Below, one piece after another: positions 34,599 to 44,200 of a stretch of DNA of 64,000 nt; within the stretch, counting starts at the first letter, position 1, and every line of letters starts with the position of its first letter. The translations under genes were made by a program, and so were the position numbers. The notes under the pieces were generated by a model. The model had not been told where the DNA came from. It did no database searches and saw only the letters and a program-made list of their open reading frames with translations. Origin of the DNA: Methanobrevibacter ruminantium (GTDB taxonomy: Archaea > Methanobacteriota > Methanobacteria > Methanobacteriales > Methanobacteriaceae); the NCBI GenBank assembly GCA_004553595.1, contig SFKZ01000005.1, forward strand, positions 1 to 64,000, read 5' to 3'.

Positions 34599-35265
34599 AT
34601 GAACGAATTTTTAATTAAATTAATTGCAAATGGTGGTAAGGGAAGTGGAAACCATAACCCTGGTCAAGGTCGTGGTGTAGGTAAACCAGCTAAAGGAACA
34701 TCAAAGTTTTCAAAGGGACAAGAAGTAGAATTTGAATACGGTGGTGGCAAAGGAACTGGAAAAATTGTAAGAAAGCTTACTGACAAAGAAAAGAAAGATA
34801 GAGCATTTCTTGCAAACCCAGATGCTGGTGATTATTATGAAATTGAAAAAGAAGATGGCTACAAAACAATTGTTTGGGATGCTAAAATCAAAGAAAAATC
34901 TAAAAAAAGATAGTGTAGGTCCTGCAAAAGTTGCAAAAAAAGATGTTCAAAAATTATTGCAACATGGCCATGATAGATATACGAGAGAAGTTGTAGACGT
35001 TAAATATAATCCTGACAAAGATTATTATGAAGCAAAAACTATTGTTAAGTTTAAAGATGGAACGCCAGATTTAGAAGAATCTTGGTCTACTAAGCCATGA
35101 AAAGATCCTAAAGAAGGATCGTCTTGGTTTGCAGATAATGGTCCAACTTTTCGTGAAGAGCTTTCAGAAAAACTTGATAGAGTTCATGGAAAAAAAGTAA
35201 ATAAAATTTTAACTAAAATAGTTCTAAATACAAATGTCTTGAGTTCACCAGAAGTCCTCTGGTGA
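34599..35265 (+). pseudogene. Tagged gene broken by a +1 shift in an A7 run and an in-frame TGA
   Basis: GAGG precedes the ATG. Residues 12-30 are GGKGSGNHNPGQGRGVGKP, then a Tudor/DUF2945-like beta module (GQEVEFEYGGGKGTGKIVRK). The frame ends in TAG at 34911-13, right after seven A. One base fewer would join it to the +1 frame (DSVGPAKVAKKDVQK onward), which has a TGA at 35098-100 (STKP-stop-KDPKEGSSWF, where TGG would give Trp) and ends at 35263-65 inside the terminator stem. Two lesions make decay more likely than recoding. Confidence 0.55.
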
Positions 35266-35271
35266 ATTTTT
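35244..35271 (+). terminator. Intrinsic terminator (TTCACCAGA family)
   Basis: TTCACCAGA-AGTCC-TCTGGTGAA, then TTTTTA. Confidence 0.85.
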
Positions 35272-35303
35272 ATTGATGAGTTAATAGTTAATATGTCTTT
35301 CTA

Positions 35304-35312
35304 TGATAAAAT
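35304..35312 (+). promoter_or_regulatory. Late extended -10 promoter (TGATAAAAT), leaderless
   Basis: TAAAAT ends 6 nt before the ATG at 35319; no ribosome site. Confidence 0.6.
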
Positions 35313-35318
35313 TTAATC

Positions 35319-35873
35319 ATGGCACGAAAAGCTCTAAAACCTATTAAATATGACACTATCATTAGAGGAACAAACGACTATATTCCAGTTTCTTTTAGTA
35401 GAAAAGACTCAGAAGGAAATATTACACCTTATGATTTAACTGGAAAACTTCTTGTTTTAACTGCAAAATCAAAAGAATATGATGGTGAAGATGGTTCAGA
35501 AAAAGAACTTTCAGATGACTCAGCTGTTACATCTCAGATAAGTGAAGATTATGATTTCAAAATTACAATCGACTGCGATGATGAAACAGAGGGAAGTTCT
35601 GGCCCAGAAGATAGTTCAGACATTTGGAAGAATAACTATCAAGGAATGTATGGCCAAGACCCAAAAGAAGGAAAAGCAGTTTTTCGTCTTACTAAGAAAA
35701 TGACAATGATTAAACCAGGTGATTATTATTTTGACATTCGAATAATGGATAAATCTAAATCAACTATAGGACAAATATCAGAATGCAAAGACTGGTGTCC
35801 AGTTTTAGGAACTTTCACAATTCAAGGAACTCCTACAAATAGAACAGCAGCTTATGATTGGGAGAATAATTAA
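35319..35873 (+). CDS. Baseplate/fibre assembly protein, BppU-N-like
   Basis: 184 residues. Opening KPIKYDTIIRGTNDYIPVSFSRKDSEG and later EGKAVFRLTKKMTMIKPGDYYFDIRI show the small beta sandwich typical of N-terminal BppU-like attachment domains of Gram-positive phages. Its stop overlaps the next ATG (TAATG). A similar module forms the gene at 40935. Likely attaches receptor-binding parts to the tail. Confidence 0.55.
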   Translation: MARKALKPIKYDTIIRGTNDYIPVSFSRKDSEGNITPYDLTGKLLVLTAKSKEYDGEDGSEKELSDDSAVTSQISEDYDFKITIDCDDETEGSSGPEDSSDIWKNNYQGMYGQDPKEGKAVFRLTKKMTMIKPGDYYFDIRIMDKSKSTIGQISECKDWCPVLGTFTIQGTPTNRTAAYDWENN

Positions 35874-36607
35874 TGCCAACTTACAATACATATTTAGCAT
35901 ATAGAGACAATGACTCGTGGACATCTGAGATTGGTGCATCAAAGTTTATGCACTCAATGCTCACTACTCATACAAATGGTGCAGGAGACAAAGGTGGAAT
36001 TATCAACGGTTTTAATGTTACAGCAACAGATACTCCAACAATGGCTGTAAAGATTAGCTCTGGTGAAACTGGAGTTGATTCTCATTGTGTTGTCGATTAT
36101 AATAACTATTGCTACTTTGGCTGGTTAACTCAAGATTTTACACTTTCTATTAGTGGTGCTTCTCAATCAGCATCAAGAATTTCTTATGTAGTTGCTTATG
36201 TTGATAGAAGTGTTACTTTCGTAGAAGGAAATAATGTTATTGAATCTCCTGATGTTTTGAAAATTGTTGAAGTTCCAGGATCAGAATCAAATGCTCCAGT
36301 TCCTCCAACTTCAGCTCAAATTCAGGGTGTTGTTGGTGCAAATAATCCATATATTATTTTAGCAAGCATTTCAGTTCCTACATCAGCATCTACAATCACA
36401 GATGCTCTTATTACAGACATGAGACAATTTTCTCAAATTGATTCTTCAAAGCTCGGAATTGATGTTGCAACTTCTTATGTAGCTGGTTTTAAGCAAGCAA
36501 ATTCTTCTGAAACAAATACAAGAATCGTCGTCACAGAAGCTAATGACAACACAACACCATCTTCTATAGAAGGAGTTCAATTAATCTGGCTCAAGAAAAA
36601 AGCATAG
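35873..36607 (+). CDS. Fibre/receptor-binding-like virion protein
   Basis: 244 residues, S/T/G-rich beta sequence. SYVVAYVDRSVTF and YIILASISVPTSASTITDALITDMRQ are seen in baseplate proteins that carry a fibre spacer. Coupled to the preceding gene by TAATG. Exact role unknown. Confidence 0.55.
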   Translation: MPTYNTYLAYRDNDSWTSEIGASKFMHSMLTTHTNGAGDKGGIINGFNVTATDTPTMAVKISSGETGVDSHCVVDYNNYCYFGWLTQDFTLSISGASQSASRISYVVAYVDRSVTFVEGNNVIESPDVLKIVEVPGSESNAPVPPTSAQIQGVVGANNPYIILASISVPTSASTITDALITDMRQFSQIDSSKLGIDVATSYVAGFKQANSSETNTRIVVTEANDNTTPSSIEGVQLIWLKKKA

Positions 36608-36615
36608 GAGGCTAA

Positions 36616-37776
36616 ATGGCGACTATCGGTTGGCTTGGCGAACAAACAATTAACAGTTGGGGCAGTTATAATTCAAGACTTACAACAAACGTATACGTCA
36701 ACGGAATTAGACGATATAATGACCATATTGATGTAAGTGGTGTAATTTATCTATTTTGCAAAAGCTCAGGTGCAAGAACAGTCTGGTATGACTGGGCAAT
36801 TACTGCTTGGTGTGGAGGAGCAAATTTAGGACAAATTAAACCGAGAACTTATAATAACAATATCATCAATAGAAGTTGGGGAAAGAATTTTACTGTAAGA
36901 ATTAACTGCTCAAATTCTGCTACATCTGCAACTTTTCATGTTGGTTTCTCAGATTCTAATATGGGTGGAAGAGATAAATATTGGACTCTATATTTTGATA
37001 GATATGCAACTTCTCCATCTGGAATCAAATCAACATCTTCTTACACTAAATATTCGACTATCACAACTTCATGTTCTGGTATAAATTGGGGACAAGGGTA
37101 TTCAAACAGAAAGCTAACATGCACAGCTTCATATACATTTAATGGAAAGACAGAAAACTTCACTCTTGGAACATGGACTGATGGAGCAACATCTAAAACA
37201 GTAACAAAAAGTGATTTTAATTTCCCAGCTGATTTAAATGTCTCTGTTAAGTGGATTGCTTCTACAAATGTTGGTTCATCAACTACTACAACTCAAATTA
37301 AAGTTGGAAAAACTTATCCAGCTCCGAATCTTTCTAATGTTGAACTTACAGTAAATTCTCAATCTGCTTACAAAATAAATGCTACAGTAACAGGAATAAA
37401 CTATGGAGAAAATTATTTGAAGAGAATTGCAAATCTTTATTTTGATTATACTCTCGACGGAATATCTTATTCTACTTTATTGTATTCTATTTCAGATGGA
37501 AGCACTTCAATAACAGTAGATTATGATGCAACAACTGAATCTGAACCGTGGAAATTTATTCCAGACGATGAAAAAGGAATACTGAGATTAGTAGTAGACA
37601 ATGGATATCAAACATCTACAAAAAGTTCTGGTCAAATTTATTGTCAGCCTCAGTATGAAGCTTATATAATTGAGAACATCAATAATGAGACAGTAATCAC
37701 TCCAGCAATTCTTTCAGTAAATGGTAAAAATGGAACTGGTCAATTCAAGCAAATAAGAAGGATTGGAACAAAATAA
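36616..37776 (+). CDS. Fibre-like protein with beta-sandwich repeats
   Basis: 386 residues with AGGAGG upstream. Mostly beta strands: an N-terminal sheet with several W and Y (WLGEQTINSWGSYNSR), then Ig-like segments (TTQIKVGKTYPAPNLSNVELTVNSQ). Probably a receptor-binding or decoration protein; the terminator hairpin begins at the stop. Confidence 0.55.
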   Translation: MATIGWLGEQTINSWGSYNSRLTTNVYVNGIRRYNDHIDVSGVIYLFCKSSGARTVWYDWAITAWCGGANLGQIKPRTYNNNIINRSWGKNFTVRINCSNSATSATFHVGFSDSNMGGRDKYWTLYFDRYATSPSGIKSTSSYTKYSTITTSCSGINWGQGYSNRKLTCTASYTFNGKTENFTLGTWTDGATSKTVTKSDFNFPADLNVSVKWIASTNVGSSTTTTQIKVGKTYPAPNLSNVELTVNSQSAYKINATVTGINYGENYLKRIANLYFDYTLDGISYSTLLYSISDGSTSITVDYDATTESEPWKFIPDDEKGILRLVVDNGYQTSTKSSGQIYCQPQYEAYIIENINNETVITPAILSVNGKNGTGQFKQIRRIGTK

Positions 37777-37807
37777 AAAGAGCCCTCTCGCAAAAGGCTC
37801 TTTCTTT
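37777..37807 (+). terminator. Intrinsic terminator
   Basis: AAAGAGCC / GGCTCTTT with an 11-nt loop, then a T-rich tail. The 220 nt to the next gene hold an 8-bp palindromic hairpin (GCTTAAAT/ATTTAAGC) and otherwise nothing I can name. Confidence 0.75.
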
Positions 37808-37969
37808 TGAAAATATAGTTTTTGTTTTCGCTTAAATGATGATTTAAGCAAGGTATTGTGTGGAATTCATATAATGAACTTAAATTAAGCAACTTACAAA
37901 CTTAATTTATATTTTTATTATAACCACATGCTCTTCAAAAGTAAATAACAAAATTAAACTTCTATTCTG

Positions 37970-37978
37970 TGTTATTAT
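37970..37978 (+). promoter_or_regulatory. Late extended -10 promoter (TGTTATTAT) of the tail tube gene
   Basis: As for the capsid gene, a leader of about 45 nt with CGGAG separates it from the ATG at 38031. Confidence 0.5.
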
Positions 37979-38030
37979 GTATGTAGATATAGCGCAAATT
38001 AATAAATTTAAACAAAACGGAGAACAATAA

Positions 38031-38537
38031 ATGGCATTAGTTAAAGGTCCATTTACTCTTAAATACGGTTCTGTAGAACTCCAAGATGTAAGTGAGATTT
38101 CGTGGGATTATTCTTCTGATTCTACTCAGCCAACTACGATTGATGGTAGAACTTATGATATTCCTACAACGACATCTGCTTCCGTTGAAGTTACACTTCT
38201 CGGTGCTGATATCGAAGCTCTCAGCCTAATCTTCCCTCAGTATGCTGTTTCAGCTGGCGGTCAGATGAGCACTGGCGAAACCACAGAATATGACGCTTTT
38301 GACTTGAAAGCTATGAGCGCATGTGGCAGCACTGCTCTTGAAGAAGATTTGGAAATCATTGGTTGTGATACTACTACTCGTTTGGTAAATGCACAAGCTA
38401 AGATTAGCTCGATTGACTACGAAGATAACGTTGTTCAAACGGTTGCTATTACATTTACCGGTATGCCTCAGCAGAATCAAGGCATCATTCAGATGTATAA
38501 GAACGGTTCACTTACTGAAGCTAGCTCTGGTAAATAA
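38031..38537 (+). CDS. Major tail tube protein
   Basis: 168 residues. The layout (GPFTLKYGSVELQDVSEISWDY, then VEVTLLGADIEALSLIFPQ, a loop, and QTVAITFTGMPQQNQGIIQMYKNG) fits the beta-sandwich tail tube of siphoviruses. Codon use is GC-richer and resembles the capsid part of 28711, consistent with very high expression. It forms a single-gene unit with its own promoter and terminator. Confidence 0.7.
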   Translation: MALVKGPFTLKYGSVELQDVSEISWDYSSDSTQPTTIDGRTYDIPTTTSASVEVTLLGADIEALSLIFPQYAVSAGGQMSTGETTEYDAFDLKAMSACGSTALEEDLEIIGCDTTTRLVNAQAKISSIDYEDNVVQTVAITFTGMPQQNQGIIQMYKNGSLTEASSGK

Positions 38538-38544
38538 ATCATTT

Positions 38545-38568
38545 AAGCCTCAGAAATGGGGCTTTTTT
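38545..38568 (+). terminator. Intrinsic terminator
   Basis: AAGCCTC / GGGGCTT with 6-nt loop, then six T. Confidence 0.8.
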
Positions 38569-38582
38569 GATGCTTAAAAATA

Positions 38583-38611
38583 TTTACTTTTTCTTGTGTC
38601 TATTTTAAAAT
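38583..38611 (+). promoter_or_regulatory. Promoter (TTTACT-17-TAAAAT)
   Basis: AAATATTTACTTTTT box; serves the RNA ligase, with AAAGGAGG in the leader. Confidence 0.65.
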
Positions 38612-38629
38612 TTATTTAAAAGGAGGCGA

Positions 38630-39883
38630 ATGGAAGAAAAAAGAAAATTAGTTTCTATTCAAATAATAGATGATATTCAGCCAATAGAAAATGCAGACAA
38701 CATTGAAGTTGCATCAGTCGGTGGATGGAATATCGTAATTAGAAAAAGTGAATTTAAAAAATGCGATAAAGCATTTTATTTTGAAATTGATTCAATGCTT
38801 CCATTAGATGATGAGAGATTTAGTTTTCTTGAACCTCGTGGAAAGAAAGAACAAAATGGAATTCTATATCATCGTTTGAAAACTGCAAAATTAAGAGGAC
38901 AAATTTCACAAGGACTTTTGCTTCCATTAAATATTTGGAATAAAGAAGATGGTGATTTAGAAGAAATTGAACAAGAAACAAATTCTTTTGCAGATTATTT
39001 TAAAGTTGTAAAGTATGAAGAACCAGTTAAATTAAGCGGAAATCAAAAACTTACAAGTTGGCCAGATAGTTTACCAAAAACAGATGAAGAAAGACTTCAA
39101 TCACTTGTAAAAGAATGGAAATATGAAGATATTCTTAATTCAGGAACTTGGATTGCTACTGAAAAAATCGATGGTTGTTCAATTACGATGTTCTGTGAAT
39201 ATGATGAAGAAAATGATAAACCTGGAAATTTAAGAATTTGCTCAAGAAATTTTGAGTTAGTGAATACAGAAGAAGACCCATATTGGAAAGTTGTAAACAA
39301 TAAGAAGATTGAACAACTTGGAACTTTTGGTGATGTAGAACAATTCTCTCTAGAAGATTACATAAAAATTAAATCGAATAAAATACTTGATGATGAAGAT
39401 TTGAATATTTTTCAGATTTCTGGAATTTGTTTACAAGGAGAATTATTTGGTGAAGGAATTCAATCAAATCGATTAGGCTGCAAAGGACAGCATATTAGAT
39501 TCTATAATTTATTAGTGAAGTTCAAAGATTCATGGATTCAGCTTCAAATGACTAAGATTGTTAAATACTTTCCAGAACTTGAAAAATACTGGGTTCCTAT
39601 TCATGCTGAACTTTCTTTACCAGAAAACTTAAAAGATGCAATTTCTCAACCTGACGGAGTTAAATCAATTGTTCCAGAAGCTTCAAAAGATAGACAGATT
39701 GAAGGAATAGTCTGGAGATTAGTTGACAAATGCTACGTAAAGCATGAAAGAATCAAACAAATTGATTGGTCTAAAATTCCAGAAGAAAAGTGGAATCTTG
39801 TAAAAGAAAAATCTACTCAACTAGAAACAAAGAAAGCATCATTTAAGTGCATCTCAAATAAGTATCTTCTAAAGAATGAATAA
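38630..39883 (+). CDS. RNA ligase, DRB0094/Rnl2-like
   Basis: 417 residues. The N-terminal 110 residues (IQIIDDIQPIENADNIEVASVGGWNIVIRKSEFK, printed here only in part by its key EVASVGGW) are the OB-type domain of DraRnl-like ligases. Then comes the ligase core: motif I EKIDGCSIT (Lys near residue 179), RICSRNFEL, motif III-like LQGELFGEGIQ, motif IV GIVWRLVD and Lys-rich motif V. It would seal 3'-OH/5'-phosphate RNA nicks. It lies amid late genes but has its own early-type promoter; together with the Ro60-like protein, Y RNAs and tRNAs it suggests RNA repair. Confidence 0.85.
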   Translation: MEEKRKLVSIQIIDDIQPIENADNIEVASVGGWNIVIRKSEFKKCDKAFYFEIDSMLPLDDERFSFLEPRGKKEQNGILYHRLKTAKLRGQISQGLLLPLNIWNKEDGDLEEIEQETNSFADYFKVVKYEEPVKLSGNQKLTSWPDSLPKTDEERLQSLVKEWKYEDILNSGTWIATEKIDGCSITMFCEYDEENDKPGNLRICSRNFELVNTEEDPYWKVVNNKKIEQLGTFGDVEQFSLEDYIKIKSNKILDDEDLNIFQISGICLQGELFGEGIQSNRLGCKGQHIRFYNLLVKFKDSWIQLQMTKIVKYFPELEKYWVPIHAELSLPENLKDAISQPDGVKSIVPEASKDRQIEGIVWRLVDKCYVKHERIKQIDWSKIPEEKWNLVKEKSTQLETKKASFKCISNKYLLKNE

Positions 39884-39897
39884 AGTTACAAAAAGTA

Positions 39898-39926
39898 TTT
39901 ACTTTTTAGCAAAAGTATAATATGAT
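39898..39926 (+). promoter_or_regulatory. Promoter (TTTACT-17-TATGAT)
   Basis: AAAAGTATTTACTTTTT box; leader with GCAAAGGAGC before the small gene at 39960. Confidence 0.65.
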
Positions 39927-39959
39927 TTAATTATAAACAAATAGCAAAGGAGCTAGAAA

Positions 39960-40094
39960 ATGACAAGACAAGAATATTTCTCAATTTTAAGTGAAGAAAT
40001 CAAAAAAGTAAAATTGAATAATAGAGAATCGATTAAGCGATATAATGAATTTAAAGCGAATCTTCGTTCTCAATTAGAATTTGAAGAAGAATAA
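39960..40094 (+). CDS. Small helical protein
   Basis: 44 residues with GCAAAGGAGC and a dedicated promoter and terminator. Charged helices (REYFS-type start TRQEYFSILSEEIKK). Unknown function, but the isolated transcription unit argues it is real. Confidence 0.6.
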   Translation: MTRQEYFSILSEEIKKVKLNNRESIKRYNEFKANLRSQLEFEEE

Positions 40095-40111
40095 AAAATA
40101 TCAATCCTGAG

Positions 40112-40140
40112 TTCACCAGAGAACATCTGGTGAATTTTTT
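40112..40140 (+). terminator. Intrinsic terminator (TTCACCAGA family)
   Basis: TTCACCAGA-GAACA-TCTGGTGAA, then six T. Confidence 0.85.
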
Positions 40141-40161
40141 AGTCAAAGATGGTATTTAATA

Positions 40162-40167
40162 TATAAT
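40162..40167 (+). promoter_or_regulatory. Late -10 box (TATAAT), leaderless
   Basis: TATAAT ends 6 nt before the ATG at 40174; no ribosome site. Confidence 0.5.
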
Positions 40168-40173
40168 AGCTTT

Positions 40174-40761
40174 ATGGAAAAGAAGAATGAAAATTTTATC
40201 ACTTTAGAAAAAAATTCTATTAAGCAAGGTGGTGAAGATGATATTGTTAACTTTGCAGAGCCTTTAGCAATCACAGATGATTCTCGTCAATGGAATATGA
40301 CTTGCTATGACATAAATACACTTGATATTTCAGATTATGATGGTGTTGTTACCGCTAATCATGGTCAAGAAATTTCAGATGTTATTGGCAAAGTAGTAAA
40401 TCTTAGAAAAAATGGAAACAAAGTTCTTATTGACGGAATTAAATTTGCAGTAAAAGAAAATCCTTTAGCAGTTCTTGCTAAGAATCTCATGCTTGGTGGA
40501 TTTGTTTCTGGTGTTTCAATTGAAACGATTGGTGGAGACCCAGACAACGAAGGAATTTGGCATAATCATAGACTTTGCGGCTTGTCGATCGTTGCTCATC
40601 CTAATAACCTGAATGCTTATGCTGTTATCTCTAACTCAATAAATGAAGCAAAATCATATGGATTAAAAACCGACCGAATAGAAAAATTAATTAATACTGA
40701 TGTTAAAGATAAAGTTAAAAGAACATCAAATAGGCTCAACAAAATCATCAATAACTTATAG
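40174..40761 (+). CDS. Prohead protease, HK97 (S78-like) family
   Basis: 195 residues. TANHGQEISDVIGKV gives the conserved His strand, GGFVSGVSIE near residue 115 the catalytic-type Ser region, and NHRLCGLSIVAHPNN the third element of the herpes/HK97 protease fold. It would cut the Glu-rich N-terminus from the capsid protein during maturation. It is far from the capsid gene, unlike in most phages, but has the same late leaderless start. Confidence 0.7.
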   Translation: MEKKNENFITLEKNSIKQGGEDDIVNFAEPLAITDDSRQWNMTCYDINTLDISDYDGVVTANHGQEISDVIGKVVNLRKNGNKVLIDGIKFAVKENPLAVLAKNLMLGGFVSGVSIETIGGDPDNEGIWHNHRLCGLSIVAHPNNLNAYAVISNSINEAKSYGLKTDRIEKLINTDVKDKVKRTSNRLNKIINNL

Positions 40762-40802
40762 GATAAATTTCTTTTGTTATAATAAGAAGGAAGGAGATTA
40801 TT

Positions 40803-40838
40803 ATGCCTGCAGGTTGCAAAAAGAAAAAGAAAAAATAG
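40803..40838 (+). CDS. Micropeptide MPAGCKKKKKK
   Basis: 11 residues. Strong AAGGAAGGAG just upstream of the ATG, in a unit between the protease and a terminator. Poly-lysine with one Cys; very short Lys-rich ORFs occur in structural regions of some gut phages. Could bind DNA or the capsid interior; unproven. Confidence 0.35.
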   Translation: MPAGCKKKKKK

Positions 40839-40889
40839 TTCTATAATATAGCTATTTCTAGTAACACATACTAGTTTTGAACACAACTC

Positions 40890-40920
40890 ACTGCCATGTA
40901 TCTAAACTTGGCAGTTTTTT
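40890..40920 (+). terminator. Intrinsic terminator
   Basis: ACTGCCA / TGGCAGT with a 12-nt loop, then six T. Confidence 0.75.
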
Positions 40921-40928
40921 GATATAAT
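40920..40928 (+). promoter_or_regulatory. Late extended -10 promoter (TGATATAAT), leaderless
   Basis: TATAAT ends 6 nt before the ATG at 40935; it abuts the terminator T-run. Confidence 0.6.
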
Positions 40929-40934
40929 CATTTT

Positions 40935-41273
40935 ATGAGTATAGAACAAATCAGAGGTGATACAAAGAAGTATAATTTTCAACGAATCAACTTTGATGGT
41001 AATCCAATTCTTCAAAAAGCAGATAAAGTTTATTTTACTGTAAAGAAAAAGTTCACAGATTCTAAATTTGTAATTCAAAAAACTATAGATGACATGACAT
41101 TTGATGAAGAAGGAATTTATCATTTTACAATTGAATCTAAAGATACAGATAAACTATCATATGGCAAATATGTTTTTGATATAGAAATAATTGATAAAAA
41201 TGTCAAAACAACTATCTGCAGAGATGAGTTTAATATAACAGAAGAAGCAACATTTAGTGAGAATGAATCATGA
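40935..41273 (+). CDS. BppU-N-like baseplate attachment protein
   Basis: 112 residues. IEQIRGDTKKYNFQRINFDGN, KVYFTVKKKF and HFTIESKDTDKLSYGKYVFDIEI are the BppU N-terminal/tail attachment signature common in Gram-positive phages. ATGA overlap with the next gene. Probably the mount for the fibre proteins that follow. Confidence 0.6.
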   Translation: MSIEQIRGDTKKYNFQRINFDGNPILQKADKVYFTVKKKFTDSKFVIQKTIDDMTFDEEGIYHFTIESKDTDKLSYGKYVFDIEIIDKNVKTTICRDEFNITEEATFSENES

Positions 41274-44200
41274 TATGTGAACAAACAATTTCTGTAAATC
41301 AAGAGAATACTGAACAAAAAATTTCTCTTTTTCAAGAAAACAAAGAGAAAAATATTTCAGTGATGAATGAAAATTTAAATTTAGTTATCTCAGGTTCTTA
41401 CAATGATTTGTCTGACAAACCTAAAATTAATTCAGTTGAGTTAGTTGGAAATAAAACATTTGAAGATTTAGGTGCAGAAAGACTTACAAATTCTGATATT
41501 GAATTGATAATAAATTCTGTTGTATAATTTAATTATGGCAAAATATTTAGACAATGATGGATTAATATATTTATGGTCAAAAATTAAGAATCTTTTTTCA
41601 GGAAAAGTAGATAAAGAAGCTGGAAAAGGTCTTTCAACAAATGACTATACTACAGCAGAAAAGAACAAATTAGCAGGAATTGCTTCTGGTGCTGAAGCAA
41701 ATGTTCAGTCTAACTGGAATGAATCTTCTTCAACTTCAGATGCTTACATTCAAAATAAACCCACTAAATTATCTCAATTCACAAATGATGGTGATGGAAC
41801 TGCAGGCTCTTCATTTGCAACAAAAACATATGTAGATAAAAATGGCGGAAAAATTGATGTAATCAAAGTCAATGGAACTGCTCAAGGAATTGTAAATAAA
41901 TCTGTTGATATTACAGTTCCAACTAAAACATCTGGCTTGACAAATGATAGCAATTTTCAGACTCAGTCTCAAGTTCAAGCGTTAATTAATTCTTCTTTAG
42001 AAGGAATTACAGGAATTGATTTTCAAGTTGTATCAAACTTACCATCATCAGGTGAAAAAGGAATTATTTATCTTATTTCAAATGGAGGAGATTCTCCAAA
42101 TGTATATGATGAATATATCTGGGTAACATCAGGAAGTTCAAGTTCATTTGAGAAAATTGGAACAACAGCGGTTGATTTATCTGGATATTGGTCAAAGACT
42201 GAACTTGTATCTATCACTAATGCAGAAATTGATTCAGTTGTAGCATCGTAGGAGGTGGCTGAAGATGGCTACAAAAAACTATCTTGATAAAACTGGACTA
42301 GCTTACTTTTGGTCAAAAATAAATGCCAAGCTATCAACAAAGGCAAATTCGACTGACTTAGCATCTGTCGCAACTTCTGGCTCATATAGTGATTTAAGCA
42401 ATAAACCAACTATTCCAACAGTGAATAATGCTACACTGACAATTCAAAAAAATGGCTCTACAGTTTCGACTTTTACTGCAAATAGCTCGACAAATACTAC
42501 AGCTAATATAACAGTTCCTATAGTAGATACAGCACTTAGCTCAACTTCGACAAACACAGTTCAGAATAAAGTTATTTATGAAGCAATTGGTGATGTTGAA
42601 AGTATATTACAAAAATTAAATAATGGGAGTGGAGCAGCATGAGCATAGCAAGCGAACTAAGTGCCATGAATGGACATATTCTCAGTGCATATGATGAAAT
42701 TAATGCTAAGGGAGGAACAGTTCCAACGAACAAGAACATGGCGAATCTTGCAAGTGCAATTGCAAGTATTGAAACTGGTGGCGGTGGTTCTGGAGGAAAC
42801 ATTTCTATGGGAACTTTCACAACTGGAAGCACAGTAGAGAACACTCACATAATAACTCATGGTCTAGGTGTTCTTCCAAAAACATTTGCTTGTTGGGCAG
42901 TAGTTGATGAAGAATTCCAATATGATTTCGAATCATCTGCAAATAATAAAGGTGCCTGTTTCTATATCTGTTTAACAAATTGCAATTTTAGTGTCACCCA
43001 TGGGCTTTGGTATCGAGTAGCAAAACAAAACGCAAGTTACGGAGCATTCTATTCAGACAAAGAATTGGCGACTGGAAAAACTCATGGAGCATACTTATTC
43101 AATATGGATGCAAACACAGCAACAATAAAATCTCACGATAAAACATATGGACTTGGCATCAATAGAACATTCTTCTGGATAGCTATTGCAAATTTAAGTG
43201 AGATAGTCTCATAAGATATAAATGAAAATACATGACAAATGACATTATCATCATTCTGATTTCATTTAGTAAATTATAGCAATAACACAACAATGAATGT
43301 TTTGTGTATCAATATTTAGTTCTATGATAGAATTTTAAATCACTGTAGAATAAGTTTGATAATCATGACGAATAATCGTATAGTTTAATGTGTGTTTTGT
43401 ATGTGTGCATCTCTGGTATATTCATCGAAAGAATAAAAATCGTAGTTTTTTCCGATGATAAAATATAATCATGGCAAATGAAATAGGTTCAGTTTCTCAA
43501 GAAGGTAATTCTGAAATTAAACTTGTTTTAAATGAAAAAAGCTCAGTCAATTCAGAAATCAAAAACAAGTCTTCAGAAATCTCATCTACTTTAATTGAGA
43601 AAAAATCTACTATTAATAATATTTTTGATGAAAAAACTTCTGAAATTAATACAACTTTAGAAGAAAATTCTTCAGAAATCTCAACAACATTTGATGAAAA
43701 TACTAGTGAAATTATAGTTTCTTTAGAAGAATCTCCAGAAATTCAAACAATTGTAAATTCTGAATCATCATCAATAGAAGTTAGCTTAGAAAAAGAGTCA
43801 ACTCCAATTCAAATTGTGTCAGAATTTTTATCTGAACCTGTTTTAAGTGTAAGAGTTAGAGGAGATGACAAAGGTCCTCAAACTGGTGATGTAGTTCTTG
43901 ACCCAAGTTCAATTCCTCATTTTCACCCAGACACATATTATGAAAAAGGTGATGTTATAATTTATGATTATAAATTATATGAAGCTAAAGATTCTTTTAC
44001 ATCAGGAATTTCTTTCAATTTAGACGATTGGAATTCAATCAGCACAGAACTTACAATCTTATCATCAGATGATTCTGTTCAAATAGACACTTCTAATAAT
44101 AGAGTTGATTTATCTGTATCTCAAATAGTTGAATCTGAAAAAATAAGAGCTGAAGAAGTAGAAAATCAGCTCAGAAAATTAATAGAAGAGCTTGATTTAA